Below are positions 10,607-22,270 of a DNA stretch of 64,000 nt, piece after piece. Made by a program: the position numbers and the translations under genes. Where the stretch lies: the NCBI GenBank assembly GCA_003988855.1, contig QYAI01000134.1, forward strand, positions 1-64,000, in the 5' to 3' direction. Source of the DNA: Arachnopeziza araneosa. Taxonomy: Eukaryota > Ascomycota > Leotiomycetes > Helotiales > Arachnopezizaceae. Below the pieces are notes generated by a model. The model had not been told where the DNA came from. It searched no databases and saw only the letters and a program-made list of their open reading frames with translations. Each line of letters opens with the position of its first letter. Within the stretch, counting starts at the first letter, position 1.

Positions 10607-11918
10607 TTTGATCCTGATTGTGCTTGGGTTTTGGTTTTGGCTGAAAGTCTGGTGAGTCTGGTTGGTTCTTGGTGAGTTGATGAAGGGGTATTTCACTGCT
10701 AGCTATTGGGGACGATGTTGCTGATATTGTTGATGGTCTTTTCCTGCTGTTCACACCTCTTCATATATACTTTCCCCCTTTCTGGAGGCATTTGATATTT
10801 CTCCTGCCCCTGTCACCCAACGAGTTACGTACCCTCTTTGCACTTTCACATATGCATGTCTAATGCCGTAATCCATCCAGAGTGTATCTGGTTACATGCG
10901 GAAGCTTTCCCGTATCTCTGCAGCAAAAACATCCCGGACTACCGCCTGACTGCATGCTATGACGACTAACCGCCATTTCTCCAAACATAACACACCAACT
11001 TGGCGCAATGTCAGCAAAAGCTATGTTATTAAACCATAAGCTTGACGTCAAATCGGTATTTCTTGAAGTTTGGAGTACAGTCGGCACTGAGAACCATGAT
11101 CCCGAGATTTGGAGGCTCTATTTCGGTGTACGGGCGGGAATCGGAATTGCCTCGGACATTTCCGGCCGGACCGCGAGGGAGTCAAAAGATCAATATGACG
11201 TTTATGATACTTTATTTTCCGTTTGGGATTGATCTCTAGGTAACTCACAATTGAACAATTATGGATTTAGGTGGTTTCTCCTGAGTGGTCAACGACGTTC
11301 CAGGTCTGGCATCTCGCTTCGACGTGCTCATACCTAAACCCTTTTTGGTGCGGTAAGCGAGGATTTATCAGCGCAGATGCGCCAAGAATCTCCCTACGAA
11401 CAGGGAGGCAACAGAACGCATGTATGATTATAAATAGTATATTCCGATTAGTCGATAATTGCTTCTATCAAAATGTGGTAGCACTTTGGTAAAGAGCGAG
11501 AGTTGATTTGACATATCGAATGGTATAAAGACGAAGATTAAATCTACCCTCTGCAAGTCATAGGCAAGTTAACGTTGATATTGAATTTTCACCATGTACA
11601 CCTCTAGCACTGCCTGACTAAGTTTCACATTCGCAAGAAATAGTGTATAGTAAAGGCGCCTGGTTTCTAAAATATTAGCACTATTAAGACCTGCTTGTAG
11701 AAAAAATAGTGGATAATGAGTCGTCCTATCTTTTGAAACTTCTTTAAATATAGTTTGAAATCATATTGAGTTATTTTTTTGATCTGCTTCATCTATATCT
11801 ATAGTCGACTTCCTATACATTATGCCGAGAGTATATTGTTTTCATGAATCCACTACTGATAAGAACCAACTCCTGGAATAAGCACCCACAAAATGACAAA
11901 TACAGGACTGTACTGTAA
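10607..11918. other. Intergenic region, no gene recognised
   Basis: Upstream of the GMC gene and downstream of the bZIP gene. Short open frames only. AT-rich from about 11500. Confidence 0.5.
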
Positions 11919-12794
11919 TTAGTACATAGGATCTGTGGGATCTGGAAACTCTCGCAGTGGTTCTTTCTCGATTGATTTAACAGCCCTTGCTTGAATGGCA
12001 GCCGACGTACTCTGTTTTCCGCAGAAGATCAGAAGGAGGGCATCATATCTCTTTTTCAGCTCTGCATGTTGCCTCTCTAGGTCCCGGACATACTGCTCTT
12101 TCCGCTTGCGGAAATTGCGTTGAGAGTTTCGGTTCTTTTCGCGGCGACGCTGAAATTCGTTAGCTCCTCTCCAGAGGAGAGATAAGAGTAGAAAATCCTA
12201 CCTCAATTCTATTGAGTTTTTGAAGTTCTTTTTTCCCTTGCTCTGGGGAGAGGGAGGAATGATGACTTGGGGTGGGGAGTGAGATTGGGCTGATATTCGA
12301 AGGAGTTTCAGATTCAGGCTCTGAGGAGGAAGATGGACTCCAGGTTGTCTGGATAGAAAGAGACTTTGAAAGGTTCTTTGAAAGTTAGAATTAGATTGAT
12401 AAGTAGGGAGTTGATAGAGAGTACTTACTGCAGCTTTTGCGCTGATGGTTGCTTTTGAAATATTGCTCGTTGTGTTTCCTTCGAAATCAAATACCCAATT
12501 GCAAATATCTTCGAATTGCAGATTCGTTTGAACGGGAGAGTTGGCCGGTTCTGTTATTTGAGATACCGAAGTGGACGTCTACAGAATCGGTAAGCATATG
12601 TCGTGTACCTAGGTAGTGCGGCGTCACGTCGCGAAGCCGCCACTTACTACGTGTGTGAAATCAGTTGAAAACCCCGATTTCTGTAAGTCTGGAAAGTTCT
12701 GGACTCTCTCAAAATCACCAGAGGCTGGGGACTGGCTGTTAAGACCAGCCAAGAAGCTATCGAACTCGGCCATACTGTCTGTAAAGTAACTCAT
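11919..12794 (-). CDS. bZIP transcription factor
   Basis: Nuclear DNA-binding protein of the fungal bZIP class. It is spread over four small exons: 12794-12648, 12578-12429, 12348-12202 and 12149-11919 (introns 69, 80 and 52 bp), all in phase 0, total 224 aa. All donors read GTAAG(T) or GTAGGA, and acceptors TAG/CAG. The basic region RRREKNRNSQRNFRKRKEQY has the N-x-x-S/A-Q-R-x-F-R core, followed by a heptad zipper VRDLERQHAELKKRYDALL. The N-terminal half is Ser/Thr/Pro-rich and looks disordered (SPSSSSEPESETPSNISP). It starts MSYFTDSMAEFDSFLAGL. It is divergent to the catalase gene, 1 kb away, so a link to stress response is possible but unproven. Confidence 0.85.
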
Positions 12795-13815
12795 GATAGT
12801 CTCTCACGTGATTCAGATTTAAATAGCGATTTCGGTTCAAATTTGTAATTTGATTTGCAGATCAGTTTGAGGTTTTGGAGGCTGCGAATTCCATCGGAGA
12901 TCTTGGATTTATCTCTTCTCATCTTGCCCTGCCATGCTGCGCCAATGTATGCCGGTTCTCTGATCCTTGCTTGGCATTCATGCATCAACAGCTAGCTGTG
13001 TATATCCCGCGCTGGATCCGAGAGCCATGCCTTAGCTCGGAGGGCAGCTTTGGTGTCGCGGAAAGGCGAGCAGGGTTAATTCCTGGGGAAATGACGTCGC
13101 TATGGGTGCTTTTGGAGTTGTAACTGGTTCCTTTACGTTCGACTCTGGCATTTCGGGGTGTCGGTTGCATCTCGGCGGCAGTGGCTCGGGGATTTATCGC
13201 CAAAAGTCGCTAAGCTAAAAAGGGGCAATAAGTGAGTCTACGACGTGGTATTTGTGTCCGATCTATCATGTGACCGGAGCGCCACTGCAGATTTCTCGCT
13301 TAGTCTTCCTCTCAACCAACAAGCAGAGCGTGTCTCGGAAGAGAGGAGCATGCAAGTTGATGACAAAAGCGTGGAAATTTGATTCCTGGCGCTCTGACTG
13401 GAAGGAAAATCTTAACACCCATGCGACAATGAAAGCGGCTGATGATAAGGATCGTTTCGAGGACTCGATGCGAGGCATCGTTTCGAGGCACTCGGGAGAC
13501 CTAGTCACGATCATTCGCACGATAGAAACGTGCGATTATAAGATATCCATGCATTTTTTTCATGTTAGGTGATTACTTTCGTACATTCTTGTTTTCTATG
13601 ATGACTATGCGGCATCGATGACTAGACCTCCGAAATCCGTAAACCCAACATACCGATATCACAGTCATGAGAGAGCACCAAGGATTAGTGACAGACAAAA
13701 GGGGAAGCAATGGAAGGACATAAGAGGAGCTTGAGACCCAGCATCAATTTTAGATATTGACAACCAATCCTGACTTTCAAATTCGATCCAATCAGATCTT
13801 CAGCCTATCCACAAG
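12795..13815. promoter_or_regulatory. Divergent promoter region between bZIP factor and catalase
   Basis: About 1 kb with no supported gene, separating two genes transcribed away from each other. A palindromic GATATCTTATAATC-like stretch and short inverted repeats (GAGGCATCGTTTCGAGGCACTC) occur near 13465-13500. I cannot identify a bZIP consensus site with confidence. Confidence 0.4.
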
Positions 13816-15537
13816 ATGACATCCCAGGTAAGTTTATGGCATGCTGTTGACGTCTTAGCCGAATTAATCTCCCAAAGCTTCATTCTACATCGAATCCGAC
13901 CTATACGCTCTCAGAAGGATGCCCAATTGGAGACCCGGCCACCGCTCTCCGGCTTAATCAGCATAATCGTGGGACTGGTGGACTGATGCTACTTCAAGAC
14001 ACTCAGCTCATTGAGACACTGGCTCACTTTGCTCGAGAACGTATCCCAGAACGGTAAGCGAGTCCATTTTATATGCACTCTGATTACTGACTAAAGATTG
14101 CCAAGAGTTGTGCATGCCAAGGCTGCAGGTGCCTATGGCACATTCAACGTTACACATGATGTGTCAGATATCACTTCAGCCAAATTCTTGAACGGGATTG
14201 GTAAAGAGACCCCGGTCCTTGTCAGGATATCAACGGTTGGTCCCGAGGCTGGATCTGCCGATACCGTACGAGACGTCCGAGGATGGGGGATCAAGTTCTA
14301 TACCGAAGAAGGAAACCAGGATTGGGTATTCAACAATATCGTGAGTAGCCCGACGGGGACCAAGTCGATAAGATACTTACTTTTCCAGCCCGTTTTCTTC
14401 ATCCGCGATCCAATCAAGTTCCCATCCGTAAATCGATCGCACAAACGCCATCCGCAAACCCACCTCCCAGATTCGTCCATGTTTTGGGATTTCCACAACA
14501 ATAATCAGGAAGGCATCCACGCTCTCATGCACCTCTTCTCCGACCGGGCAACGCCAGCTTCTCTACGTAATACCCACGCATTTTCAGGTCATACCTACAA
14601 GTTTACGAAAGAAGACGGAACATTCAAATACGTAAAGATCCACATTAAGACCGACCAGGGAATCAAAAGCTTCAGCGAAGCAGAAGCAACTAAGATCGCA
14701 GGGGAAAACCCAGATCACAACCTCCAAGATTTGTTTGAGGCCATTGAGAAGAAGAATTTCCCCAGCTGGACTTGCTATGTGCAAGTCATGGACCCAGCAG
14801 ACGCTGAGAAGTACAAGTGGAATATTTTCGACATGACAAAAGTATGGCCACACGAAGACTACCCATTGCGACCATTTGGGAAATTGACGTTGAACCGCAA
14901 TGTAAGCACTGCTAACCTCGTTGAGGCAATGTTACTAATGATTGGCCTCAGCCCCAAAACTACTTCACTGATATCGAAATGGCTGCTTTCAGCCCTTCCA
15001 CTATGGTTCCAGGCATTGCTCCTAGCGCTGACCCTATGCTCCAAGCTCGTATGTTCTCCTACCCAGACGCAGCCCGGTACCGCCTCGGCGTCAACTATCA
15101 ACAACTCCCCACCAACTGCCCCGTCTCGCCGGTCTACTCGCCATTCCAACGCGACGGCGCCGCCAACTTCCGAGGTAACTACGGCCCCGACCCCAACTAT
15201 GTGGGTACCACTTTCAGAAAGATGAATTACGGTGCTGGACTGGGCAAGGGCAGTCATGATGAGTGGGTCGGTAGAGTCGCTGCGTACTCCAGTGAGATTG
15301 AAGATGTGGATTTCGAACAGGCGACAGCTTGTTGGGCGATGTTTGGGAAGACGGGACAGCAGGATGCGTTTGTTGGGAATGTAGCAAGTCATCTGAGCTC
15401 GGCGGTTCCGGAGGTGCAGGCGGCGACTTTCAGTGAGTTTTCTTGCTTTTTGGGGAGCGAACTAACATGAGGTAGAAATGTTTGCGAGAGTAGATGCTGA
15501 GTTGGCCAAGAAGATTGAGGCTGCCATTAAGAAGTAA
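13816..15537 (+). CDS. Monofunctional small-subunit catalase
   Basis: Haem catalase, converting H2O2 to water and oxygen. Six exons: 13816-13827, 13878-14053, 14097-14340, 14389-14901, 14952-15432 and 15476-15537 (introns 43-50 bp), 495 aa, the usual size of small-subunit clade catalases. The 12-bp first exon (ATG ACA TCC CAG) is supported because it restores the conserved TLSEGCPIGDPATALRLN start. Catalytic His in RVVHAKAAGAYG, distal Asn in DWVFNNIPVFFIRDP, RSHKRHPQTHLPD, and proximal haem Tyr in RMFSYPDAARYRLG. The C-terminus AAIKK lacks a canonical SKL, so a peroxisomal location is not indicated; probably cytosolic. No signal peptide. Intact. Confidence 0.95.
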
Positions 15538-16652
15538 AGAGAACCCTAACTTGGTAAGATTTACTCTACAATATAGAAGTGTGCTAAGTTATTATTAATT
15601 CTAAATAAAAGAGGGAAACTGGTAGTACTAACTTCCCTCACCTTCTCTTATTTTTGGTGATAAAAAACAAGTGTCCTGGCATGAAATGGTTCAGCTAAAT
15701 GCTGCCGTAGGAAATTATCAAATCTTCCGAGGACTGCTCGTTCGGTTTTGTTCGTATCTAAAGATCATAACTTGAGGTGCGGTCTTGCTATTTTCTCATT
15801 TTCATATTTCTACACCACTTTCTTCTTCATGCAGCTCGGCAAGGAAAAAATTATATTTGCGTGTGACATTGCATTGCGGGAACTCTGTCTATCTAAAACG
15901 ATAACTCTTGATGGCCCATCGAGCAATGCATATGAGTGCTTCTAGTTAGCTTTAATCACCTTATTATTTTTGCAATCTATTCCAGGCTGCCAAATGATAC
16001 GTTACACTCGCCACTCTGAAAAATCTCGGTGTGGCGAAAAGATAGCGGTGAGGCAAGAGATCTCGGCGAGAAAGTACGGAATTCAGCGAGGAGGGCGGAA
16101 ACTTTTTTCTTTCGTCTTTGATTGAGAAGAAACTTTCGTTAGATTGAGAACGACTGAGCTATCTTGATATATGGAGTTTGGGAATTCGATTGAGTTTTCT
16201 GCACATGTATCGACAGTGCCGCATCTCAGTCTATTGATATAAACGCAAACCATAGGTATTAAAGAATATTTCTTCTCAAGACATTCTTGAAGATTTTCAT
16301 TTCAGTGGTTTTTTCTTCACGCTAAATCATTGGTGAAGATAGGATAAATTATTATTTATTAAGAAACCGAGTTTCAGTGCTGAAGGGTTGCCCTTCTACG
16401 AATTTACGGCTCAAAAATGTACGGTTCATCCCTCAACATAACAATTGGAAAAGTGAGTGGCTCACTGCTGTTCTGTGGTAAAGATTACGGAAATTGGAAG
16501 GCGGATTGAGTCGTGATCATGTGACAATGGAATCATCACGTGAATAAGGCAGCAGCACTTGCTAGGTAGGTACAGCCCAGCTTTTCTTCTCCCCTTCCCA
16601 TCAACATCGCAACCAGTACTCTATTGACAAATATTCACACAGCTGTCACAAA
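15538..16652. other. AT-rich intergenic region
   Basis: No supported gene. It contains GGTGAGGCAAGAGATCTCGG-type short repeats near 16048-16085 (CGGTGAGG..., CGGCGAGA..., CAGCGAGG...), which look like degenerate local repeats rather than a functional element. Confidence 0.4.
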
Positions 16653-17054
16653 ATGCCATCACGCAATCGAGGTCCTGTTGACATTGAGCGCCAATGCGGC
16701 GTCCTTAAAGAAGGCGGCATTCCCTGCTATGGTGCTCTCACTTGCAAAAGGCATTCGTTCCATGCAAAACGGGCGGTCGTGGGAAGATCGGCTCCGTTTG
16801 ATCACCTTCTCCAAGACCATATTGAGAGAGTGCAGGCGGTGGAGACGGATGCTGGTATTGAAACCTCATGGATTTGCCTGCTTGACTCCGTGCTTACGAT
16901 TTTACAGACGAAGTGGCTGAACGCCACGGAAACGCGAAGGGGCTTGAGGGTCAACAGCACAACGGATAATGAGGTTATCCATCTTGGTCTTGATTTAGAA
17001 AGTCCCCTTTTCTTGAACATGCAGACCTGCAATGCTGGAAGACGTGGCAGCTAG
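16653..17054 (+). CDS. Free-standing SCA7 (ataxin-7/Sgf73-type) zinc-finger protein
   Basis: 133 aa, single exon, good start context (ACAAAATGCC). Residues about 8-50 match the SCA7 domain of ataxin-7 and yeast Sgf73: DIERQCGVLKEGGIPCYGAL, TCKRHSFHAKRAVVGRSAPFD, giving C-x9-C-x5-C-x2-H ligands and the KRAVxGRS signature. In the SAGA deubiquitinase module this domain contacts the Ubp8 or nucleosome surface (known for the family). Normal Sgf73 proteins are several hundred residues with an additional N-terminal finger and long flanks. Here only the SCA7 part plus a short helical tail (LLDSVLTILQTKW) exists. It may be a paralogue rather than the true Sgf73. Function inferred from the domain only. 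Confidence 0.75.
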   Translation: MPSRNRGPVDIERQCGVLKEGGIPCYGALTCKRHSFHAKRAVVGRSAPFDHLLQDHIERVQAVETDAGIETSWICLLDSVLTILQTKWLNATETRRGLRVNSTTDNEVIHLGLDLESPLFLNMQTCNAGRRGS

Positions 17055-17659
17055 ATGAAGCTTCATCTTTTCCATGGTAAAAGACGCTGTCATGCGGCTC
17101 AGCCCGCTCTCCGACCCGACCCAAATGAAGAAAAGTCCCCGACCCAAAATGGGACCCTGTGGCTGTATTTCGCATTAAACACGTGGGTTATTCCGTAGTG
17201 TTGGTAGATTTGACCAATTCAATCCTTCAAAGAGAAAAGCTTTTCCGCCTCCCCGCGTCTTAGACGCATGACAGCGCCATTTTGGGATTTACGAATCCTT
17301 CATTTCATCCTCTTGCCCATTGTGATTGGTCTGGACGAGAGGAAACGGCGATCAGAGTCCAGCGCTGGTCGCACCGAACCTAATCTGGCTGCTGCGTACC
17401 AATAGCATGGTCGCCTCGTTGAAAAACCCATGTTTTCTGAATGGCTATCTCGAATATTTGAAATAACGTGCGCATTACTGCTTACGATACCACGTTTGTG
17501 AGTCGACGACACTAGGTACAGCGTTTATTAACCGGGACATGCATTCCGTCAGACTGGCCAATCCCTGCGCTCAGAAGCTTCGGGAGCATATATCTATCTT
17601 CACTTCGGTAGTTTAAACTTTACTATGAGACTCAAGACCGTCAAACCAACTGGCGCAGC
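17055..17659. other. Intergenic region
   Basis: No gene recognised; probable promoter of the membrane protein gene that follows. Confidence 0.4.
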
Positions 17660-19886
17660 ATGGCATGTGTGAGCCCTGACTGTTTGTACCTTTACAATGA
17701 CACTCTTAAACCTTCAGCCTTGCAAGCTAATCCCGACATCTCGGGCATTGGAGTGAGTAGTAGAAGGAATCTGAAGTGTTAACTTTTTGCTAAACTCCTA
17801 CAGGTTCTTATTGGCTTCATAGGTACTGCCTACACGGTATTTTTGATGCTGGTTTTACGATATGTCATGGGCTCTCCTACAGACACCAGCCTTGACTATA
17901 TAGCTTTGCCCAACCCAATTGATGGAAATTTTCTGAATTTTATATGGCGGAAAGTTGGAAAACCGCCAGAGAGATGGGGGCCAGTCTTGAGAAGCGTGAG
18001 TGTCTCACAGGACTTCCAATCCGCTAAACGTTGACCACAAACTAATCATCAGGCGTGAAGATGGTCTTAACCCTCAGTGACACACAAATCGTAACCGGAC
18101 TCTCCATTATCGCTAGTGGCTTCTCACAGATTAATTGTGGCCTTTCTAACTTCCACTGGCATACCGTTGTTTTTCTGGCATGGTTCTCATCTTCCACGCA
18201 TCTCACAACACTTACGTTTCTTCGGAGTTATATACAGAAGAATGATCGCATTCGAATCTTGCGGCTTGTTCTCATGGCAATTCTTGCCTGCTCACTTGCT
18301 GTCGCCCTCGTGCCTACTGGTGGAGCCTGTGGGATGCTAGGTGCCGGGCAAGCATACTTACAACCTGAGACAAGCCTTTCCCCCTTTGCCGAGTTTGCGG
18401 TATATCCAGGAGCGCCGGTCAAATGCTGTTTTGAATTATCTTTCAAAGGCCAATTTACAGTAAATGAAAAGCATTTTTACACGATGCTGTATGCTCAAGC
18501 AGTGTTAATCAGTAGTTCCATCGTAAGAGGACTGAAGATGTTTCGCAGCTGTTCTAGATTTGCGAAGCGTTGGCTCAGGCATAAGCCAGCTCGATGTTGC
18601 AAGCATATTGTCGCACGGATTGAAGCAAGTTACCACAGATCTGAAGGAAAAACCATGCAATGCTTTTATTTTCTGTTACACTGTAGTGGAATCATTCTCA
18701 TCATCATCGCACGAGCTTTTTTGGATCTTATAGAATCAAATCTATGGGAAGTTCGTTAGCCGATCCTCGCCTAACCTTCGACAATACGCTAACGACTATA
18801 TAGATCTCGTGGCTACTGTTTTCTTTAGCTTGGGGAACAATGCAAGTGTTTGAAATCCGAGGCTATGCCGGCATAGATTGGGCAGCCACAGGTGACAGTC
18901 AAGGACAAGTGATCTTACAGGAGAATTTTTGGGGCTTTGGACAGTGGACGCCAACAGTCTTATTAATTCTCCCTGTGCTTAGCTTTGCCGAAGGTTATTT
19001 AGGTATTCCACTTGAACTAGCTCAGCTACGATATCGGCTCCATGGCTAACTAGAGATAGACATGTCAGGCGACTCTTTGGACACCCCCTCAGATGTGTTA
19101 AGATCAGAACATGAGCTACCTCTACCGTCTCACAATTCGATAGCCAACACACGTCCAAGCTTGAATACCAATAGAGTCTGGTCAGTGAACAAAGAACAAG
19201 TTGATTCTCGAGAAACTGGTTTTAATGAGGAAACCAACAAAGTACAAACTCGAATAACGGATAGTGAGCTCGGCACTTCATTTACTATCAACATATGCCA
19301 CCATTCTACTTCGATTCAAATGGAAACTCTGCCCGTTGAACCGCCGTTAATATCTCAATGCCGTGGGCGGCTATGGCCAGCTCAGGCTTTGTATGACTAT
19401 AACTTTCATGCAACCATGTGGTTTACCGACATGATCACCTGCATGCATCTCGTGGCCTGGGAGCTCGGCATCGAAATGATTACCGCCATAGTTGTAGCCG
19501 GAACCAAATTCGCCAGATTCTACACTGAAATCCGAACCGATGGAATCATGGCCGCTGCGGCGGAAAATTTTCCCAATGCACACACCAGACTGGGGGCGAA
19601 TTGGGTGACATGGCAGATGTATAGCTGCATGGCTATCATCTTCTTCTATTCTGTGATGTGTGTCAATGTAGAGCGTCAACCAGATAAATACACGAGGCTT
19701 CTTCGATTTTTTCCGCGCTCAACGCATGGAACCATCTGTTCTGCAGCACGGAGAACAATACTGCTCGGCGTCATCATGATCAATCTTCCTTTTTATCTGA
19801 GCAACTTGATAGGGCTTGGCATGGCATGTGCTGTACTCAGCTTGTTTTTTATATACGAGGCGTGCTTGATGCTGATAAGAAAATAG
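17660..19886 (+). CDS. Fungal multi-pass membrane protein of unknown function
   Basis: Exons 17660-17752, 17804-17995, 18061-18750, 18804-19002 and 19069-19886 give 663 aa. The first four introns (48-65 bp) are clear. The starting piece MACVSPDCLYLYND is supported by in-frame splicing into the first membrane segment (VLIGFIGTAYTVFLMLVLRYVMG). The part TQIVTGLSIIASGFSQINCG, HWHTVVFLAWFSSSTHLTTLTFL is the signature of a widespread uncharacterised fungal membrane family. About eight hydrophobic segments are visible, with at least three in the last exon (MITAIVVAGTKF, YSCMAIIFFYSVMCV, GMACAVLSLFFIYEACL). The last intron (19003-19068) is proposed because otherwise a TAA at 19047-19049 splits one frame into two. 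If unspliced, a 406-aa form ending at 19049 results, with a separate in-frame ORF from 19062. No known function. Confidence 0.7.
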
Positions 19887-20500
19887 CAAGTCAGATGAGT
19901 GCTTGTTCTTTCCTCCGATAGCAAACTATTTTCAACGTGAACTGCCAAAACTTGTTCATATCCGAACGCCGATGTTTCCATCGAGTAGCGGACAGGATTG
20001 CAGCCCAAATCACAGCTGCTAAGATCAAGATCCTTATTTCCGACCGATGGAAAGCTATTTACGTGAAGAGATTCTTACGTCAATATATATCTGTTCGATT
20101 TCTAAGCTTCCCCCAAACCAAGAGCAACATTAGCTGAGGCTAGTTTACGCCGAATTATTATTCCGAGATGCAGCGTCGCATTTACTTTCGCATTTATTTC
20201 TCGCTTTGAATGACCTTTAAGCGGCTTTATCTCGATTGAGGGTAAACTTCAACAGAGCTGAACATCCAGGGTACTTAGGTTAACGCCGCGATTTTCCGCA
20301 TTTGGCGTTTGCTCATGGGGGCCGACTGGAAGAGTTGAGAGTGTTGATTTAATTGGTTCAAAACCGCCTCTCAGCACTAGTGCTCACAACGTGCACAGCC
20401 TGCAACAGGCTGCCTACTATCCAACTTCTGTCTCCATTCCCCTTCATCTCATTAACAACTGGACGGGAAATCTCATAGCGCACCGTTGGAAAGGCTCACG
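19887..20500. other. Intergenic region, P450 promoter side
   Basis: No supported gene; only short open frames. Confidence 0.4.
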
Positions 20501-22270
20501 ATGCCGTCGTTTTTGGTCATTGTTGGTTCGCTGCTCTTGGCATATTCTGTCCTGTTCGTGTACCGTATTCTTATCAACCTTTCTAAAGCCGCAAAATCAG
20601 GCATGCCGTATGTCTTCGTCCCGCTAGAACAAGACGGTTTCATATGGATGGGTATCTCGATTCCTCTCCGTCCCTGGTTAATTAAGAATATGCCAAAATG
20701 GATTTGGGATCGGATATGCCTGACCATCCACGGCAATGAATTCCACGATGGACTCCGCCCATTTAAGGAGTATGCTTCTCCTTACGGGGGCGATAAGTCG
20801 TACTGCCTAGTCACTCCCGGTAAATTTGAAGTTGAGACAGCTGATCCTGAACTTGCGACTGAGGTACTCCGACGAGCGAGAGATTTTGTGCAGATCGATA
20901 CGATAGGTCTCTTTTTGGGGAGATTTGGGCCAAACGTCTTAACGACCGATGGCGATGCTTGGTCGAGACAACGAAAAGTTATAGCTGGTGTTATTAATGA
21001 ACGCATCTCAAAGGCAGTTTTCAATGAGAGCATCCATCAGACTGAGGGCCTTCTGGATGAAGTCAATGGACTTGGCGATGCGGGGAAAACAGATCGCATC
21101 TTCGACATGCTTAAAAAGGTCACTATTAACGTCCTCGGCGGCGCTGGTATGGGTACTGCTGTGGAGTGGATCGACAACACTAACGAGAAACCGAGTCCTG
21201 GGTGCAAAATGACCTATACTGAGGCCGTCAAGAAAGTCATCCATGGTATGGACGGCCCAATTCTTCTTCCAGGATGGTTTCTATCTAATTACCCGCGCTT
21301 TCTACCTGGATACCAGACTTTGAATACCTTTGGCCATGCTGTCTCTGAGTTTCCGATACACACACGGAATTTATTCAACCAGGAGCGCCAGCGAGCTTCT
21401 GCCGCGAATGGCGAGACGAAGAACAACATCATGTCTCAAATGCTGCAAGCCGCAGAACAAGGCGATGGAGAGATGAAAGGGGTCAAGGCTCTTTCTGAAG
21501 AGGAGATGATAGGTAACGTCTTTGTCTTCACCGCAGCCGGCTTTGATACCACCGCCAACACATTATCTTACGCACTCGTCATGCTATGCCGGTATCCACA
21601 GTGGCAAGAGTGGCTTTTTGAAGAGATTGACAGCATCACACCTGCAGATAGTTCAGTTGATCTCGACTACACCTCCATCTTCCCTAAAGCGATCCGCATC
21701 CAGGCCTATATGTTCGAGATACTTCGCCTCTTCCCTCCACTTATCAACCTCTCAAAGATGACAAGAATCACATCGAGGATCGAAACCTCCCACGGCTCTT
21801 ATCTCTTGCCGGCAAAGTCCACCGTCCGCATCAACATCGTCGCTCTAGGTCTCGATCCAGGAGTGTGGCGCAATCTCAATCTTGCCGAGAACGAGGAGGA
21901 GAGCGAGACGGACGAACTGGCGTTAAGACCGACGCGCTGGATCAAGCAAACGCCGGAAGGTCCACAGCACTTCAAACCGCCCAAGGGAAGTTTCTTGCCT
22001 TGGTCTTCGGGACCCAGAGTTTGTCCCGGTCAGAAGATGGCACAGGTAGAATTCGGGGCCATCTTTCTGAAGCTCCTCCACAAACATCGCATTGAAGCTG
22101 TGGCATTGAAGACAGAATCTGGCGCTTTGGAAACCAAGACACAGTTAAATAGCAGACTTGATGCACGGGTGAGGGATAGTATGAGCATTTTGACTCTTCA
22201 GATGAATGATGTATATGATGTTGAGAGTGGTCATGGGAAGGGCTTGGAATTAAGATTGATGAAGAGGTGA
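20501..22270 (+). CDS. Cytochrome P450 monooxygenase
   Basis: Haem-thiolate monooxygenase anchored to the ER. Single exon, 589 aa; start at the ATG at 20501 (MPSFLVIVGSLLLAYSVLFV), which provides the N-terminal membrane anchor. Core motifs: I-helix FVFTAAGFDTTANTLSYAL near residue 345, K-helix ExxR in YMFEILRLFPP, PERF-like RPTRWIKQT, and the haem-binding loop FLPWSSGPRVCPGQKMAQVEF with the Cys ligand near residue 505. The first residue of the Cys-loop consensus F-x-x-G-x-R-x-C-x-G is a Trp here (WSSGPRVCPG), which is common in this fungal group. Intronless in a neighbourhood of spliced genes. CYP family and substrate cannot be assigned by eye. Neighbours give no pathway context. Confidence 0.93.
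   Translation: MPSFLVIVGSLLLAYSVLFVYRILINLSKAAKSGMPYVFVPLEQDGFIWMGISIPLRPWLIKNMPKWIWDRICLTIHGNEFHDGLRPFKEYASPYGGDKSYCLVTPGKFEVETADPELATEVLRRARDFVQIDTIGLFLGRFGPNVLTTDGDAWSRQRKVIAGVINERISKAVFNESIHQTEGLLDEVNGLGDAGKTDRIFDMLKKVTINVLGGAGMGTAVEWIDNTNEKPSPGCKMTYTEAVKKVIHGMDGPILLPGWFLSNYPRFLPGYQTLNTFGHAVSEFPIHTRNLFNQERQRASAANGETKNNIMSQMLQAAEQGDGEMKGVKALSEEEMIGNVFVFTAAGFDTTANTLSYALVMLCRYPQWQEWLFEEIDSITPADSSVDLDYTSIFPKAIRIQAYMFEILRLFPPLINLSKMTRITSRIETSHGSYLLPAKSTVRINIVALGLDPGVWRNLNLAENEEESETDELALRPTRWIKQTPEGPQHFKPPKGSFLPWSSGPRVCPGQKMAQVEFGAIFLKLLHKHRIEAVALKTESGALETKTQLNSRLDARVRDSMSILTLQMNDVYDVESGHGKGLELRLMKR

Noticed and set aside
15970..16120. Possible repeat array of GGTGAG/GGCGAG motifs
   Set aside because: Only three short imperfect copies at irregular spacing; not a CRISPR or a real tandem repeat.
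5020..22270. Secondary-metabolite gene cluster (FAD monooxygenase, GMC oxidoreductase, P450)
   Set aside because: No PKS, NRPS, terpene synthase or transporter lies in the window, and the oxidases are separated by unrelated genes and kilobases of intergenic DNA.
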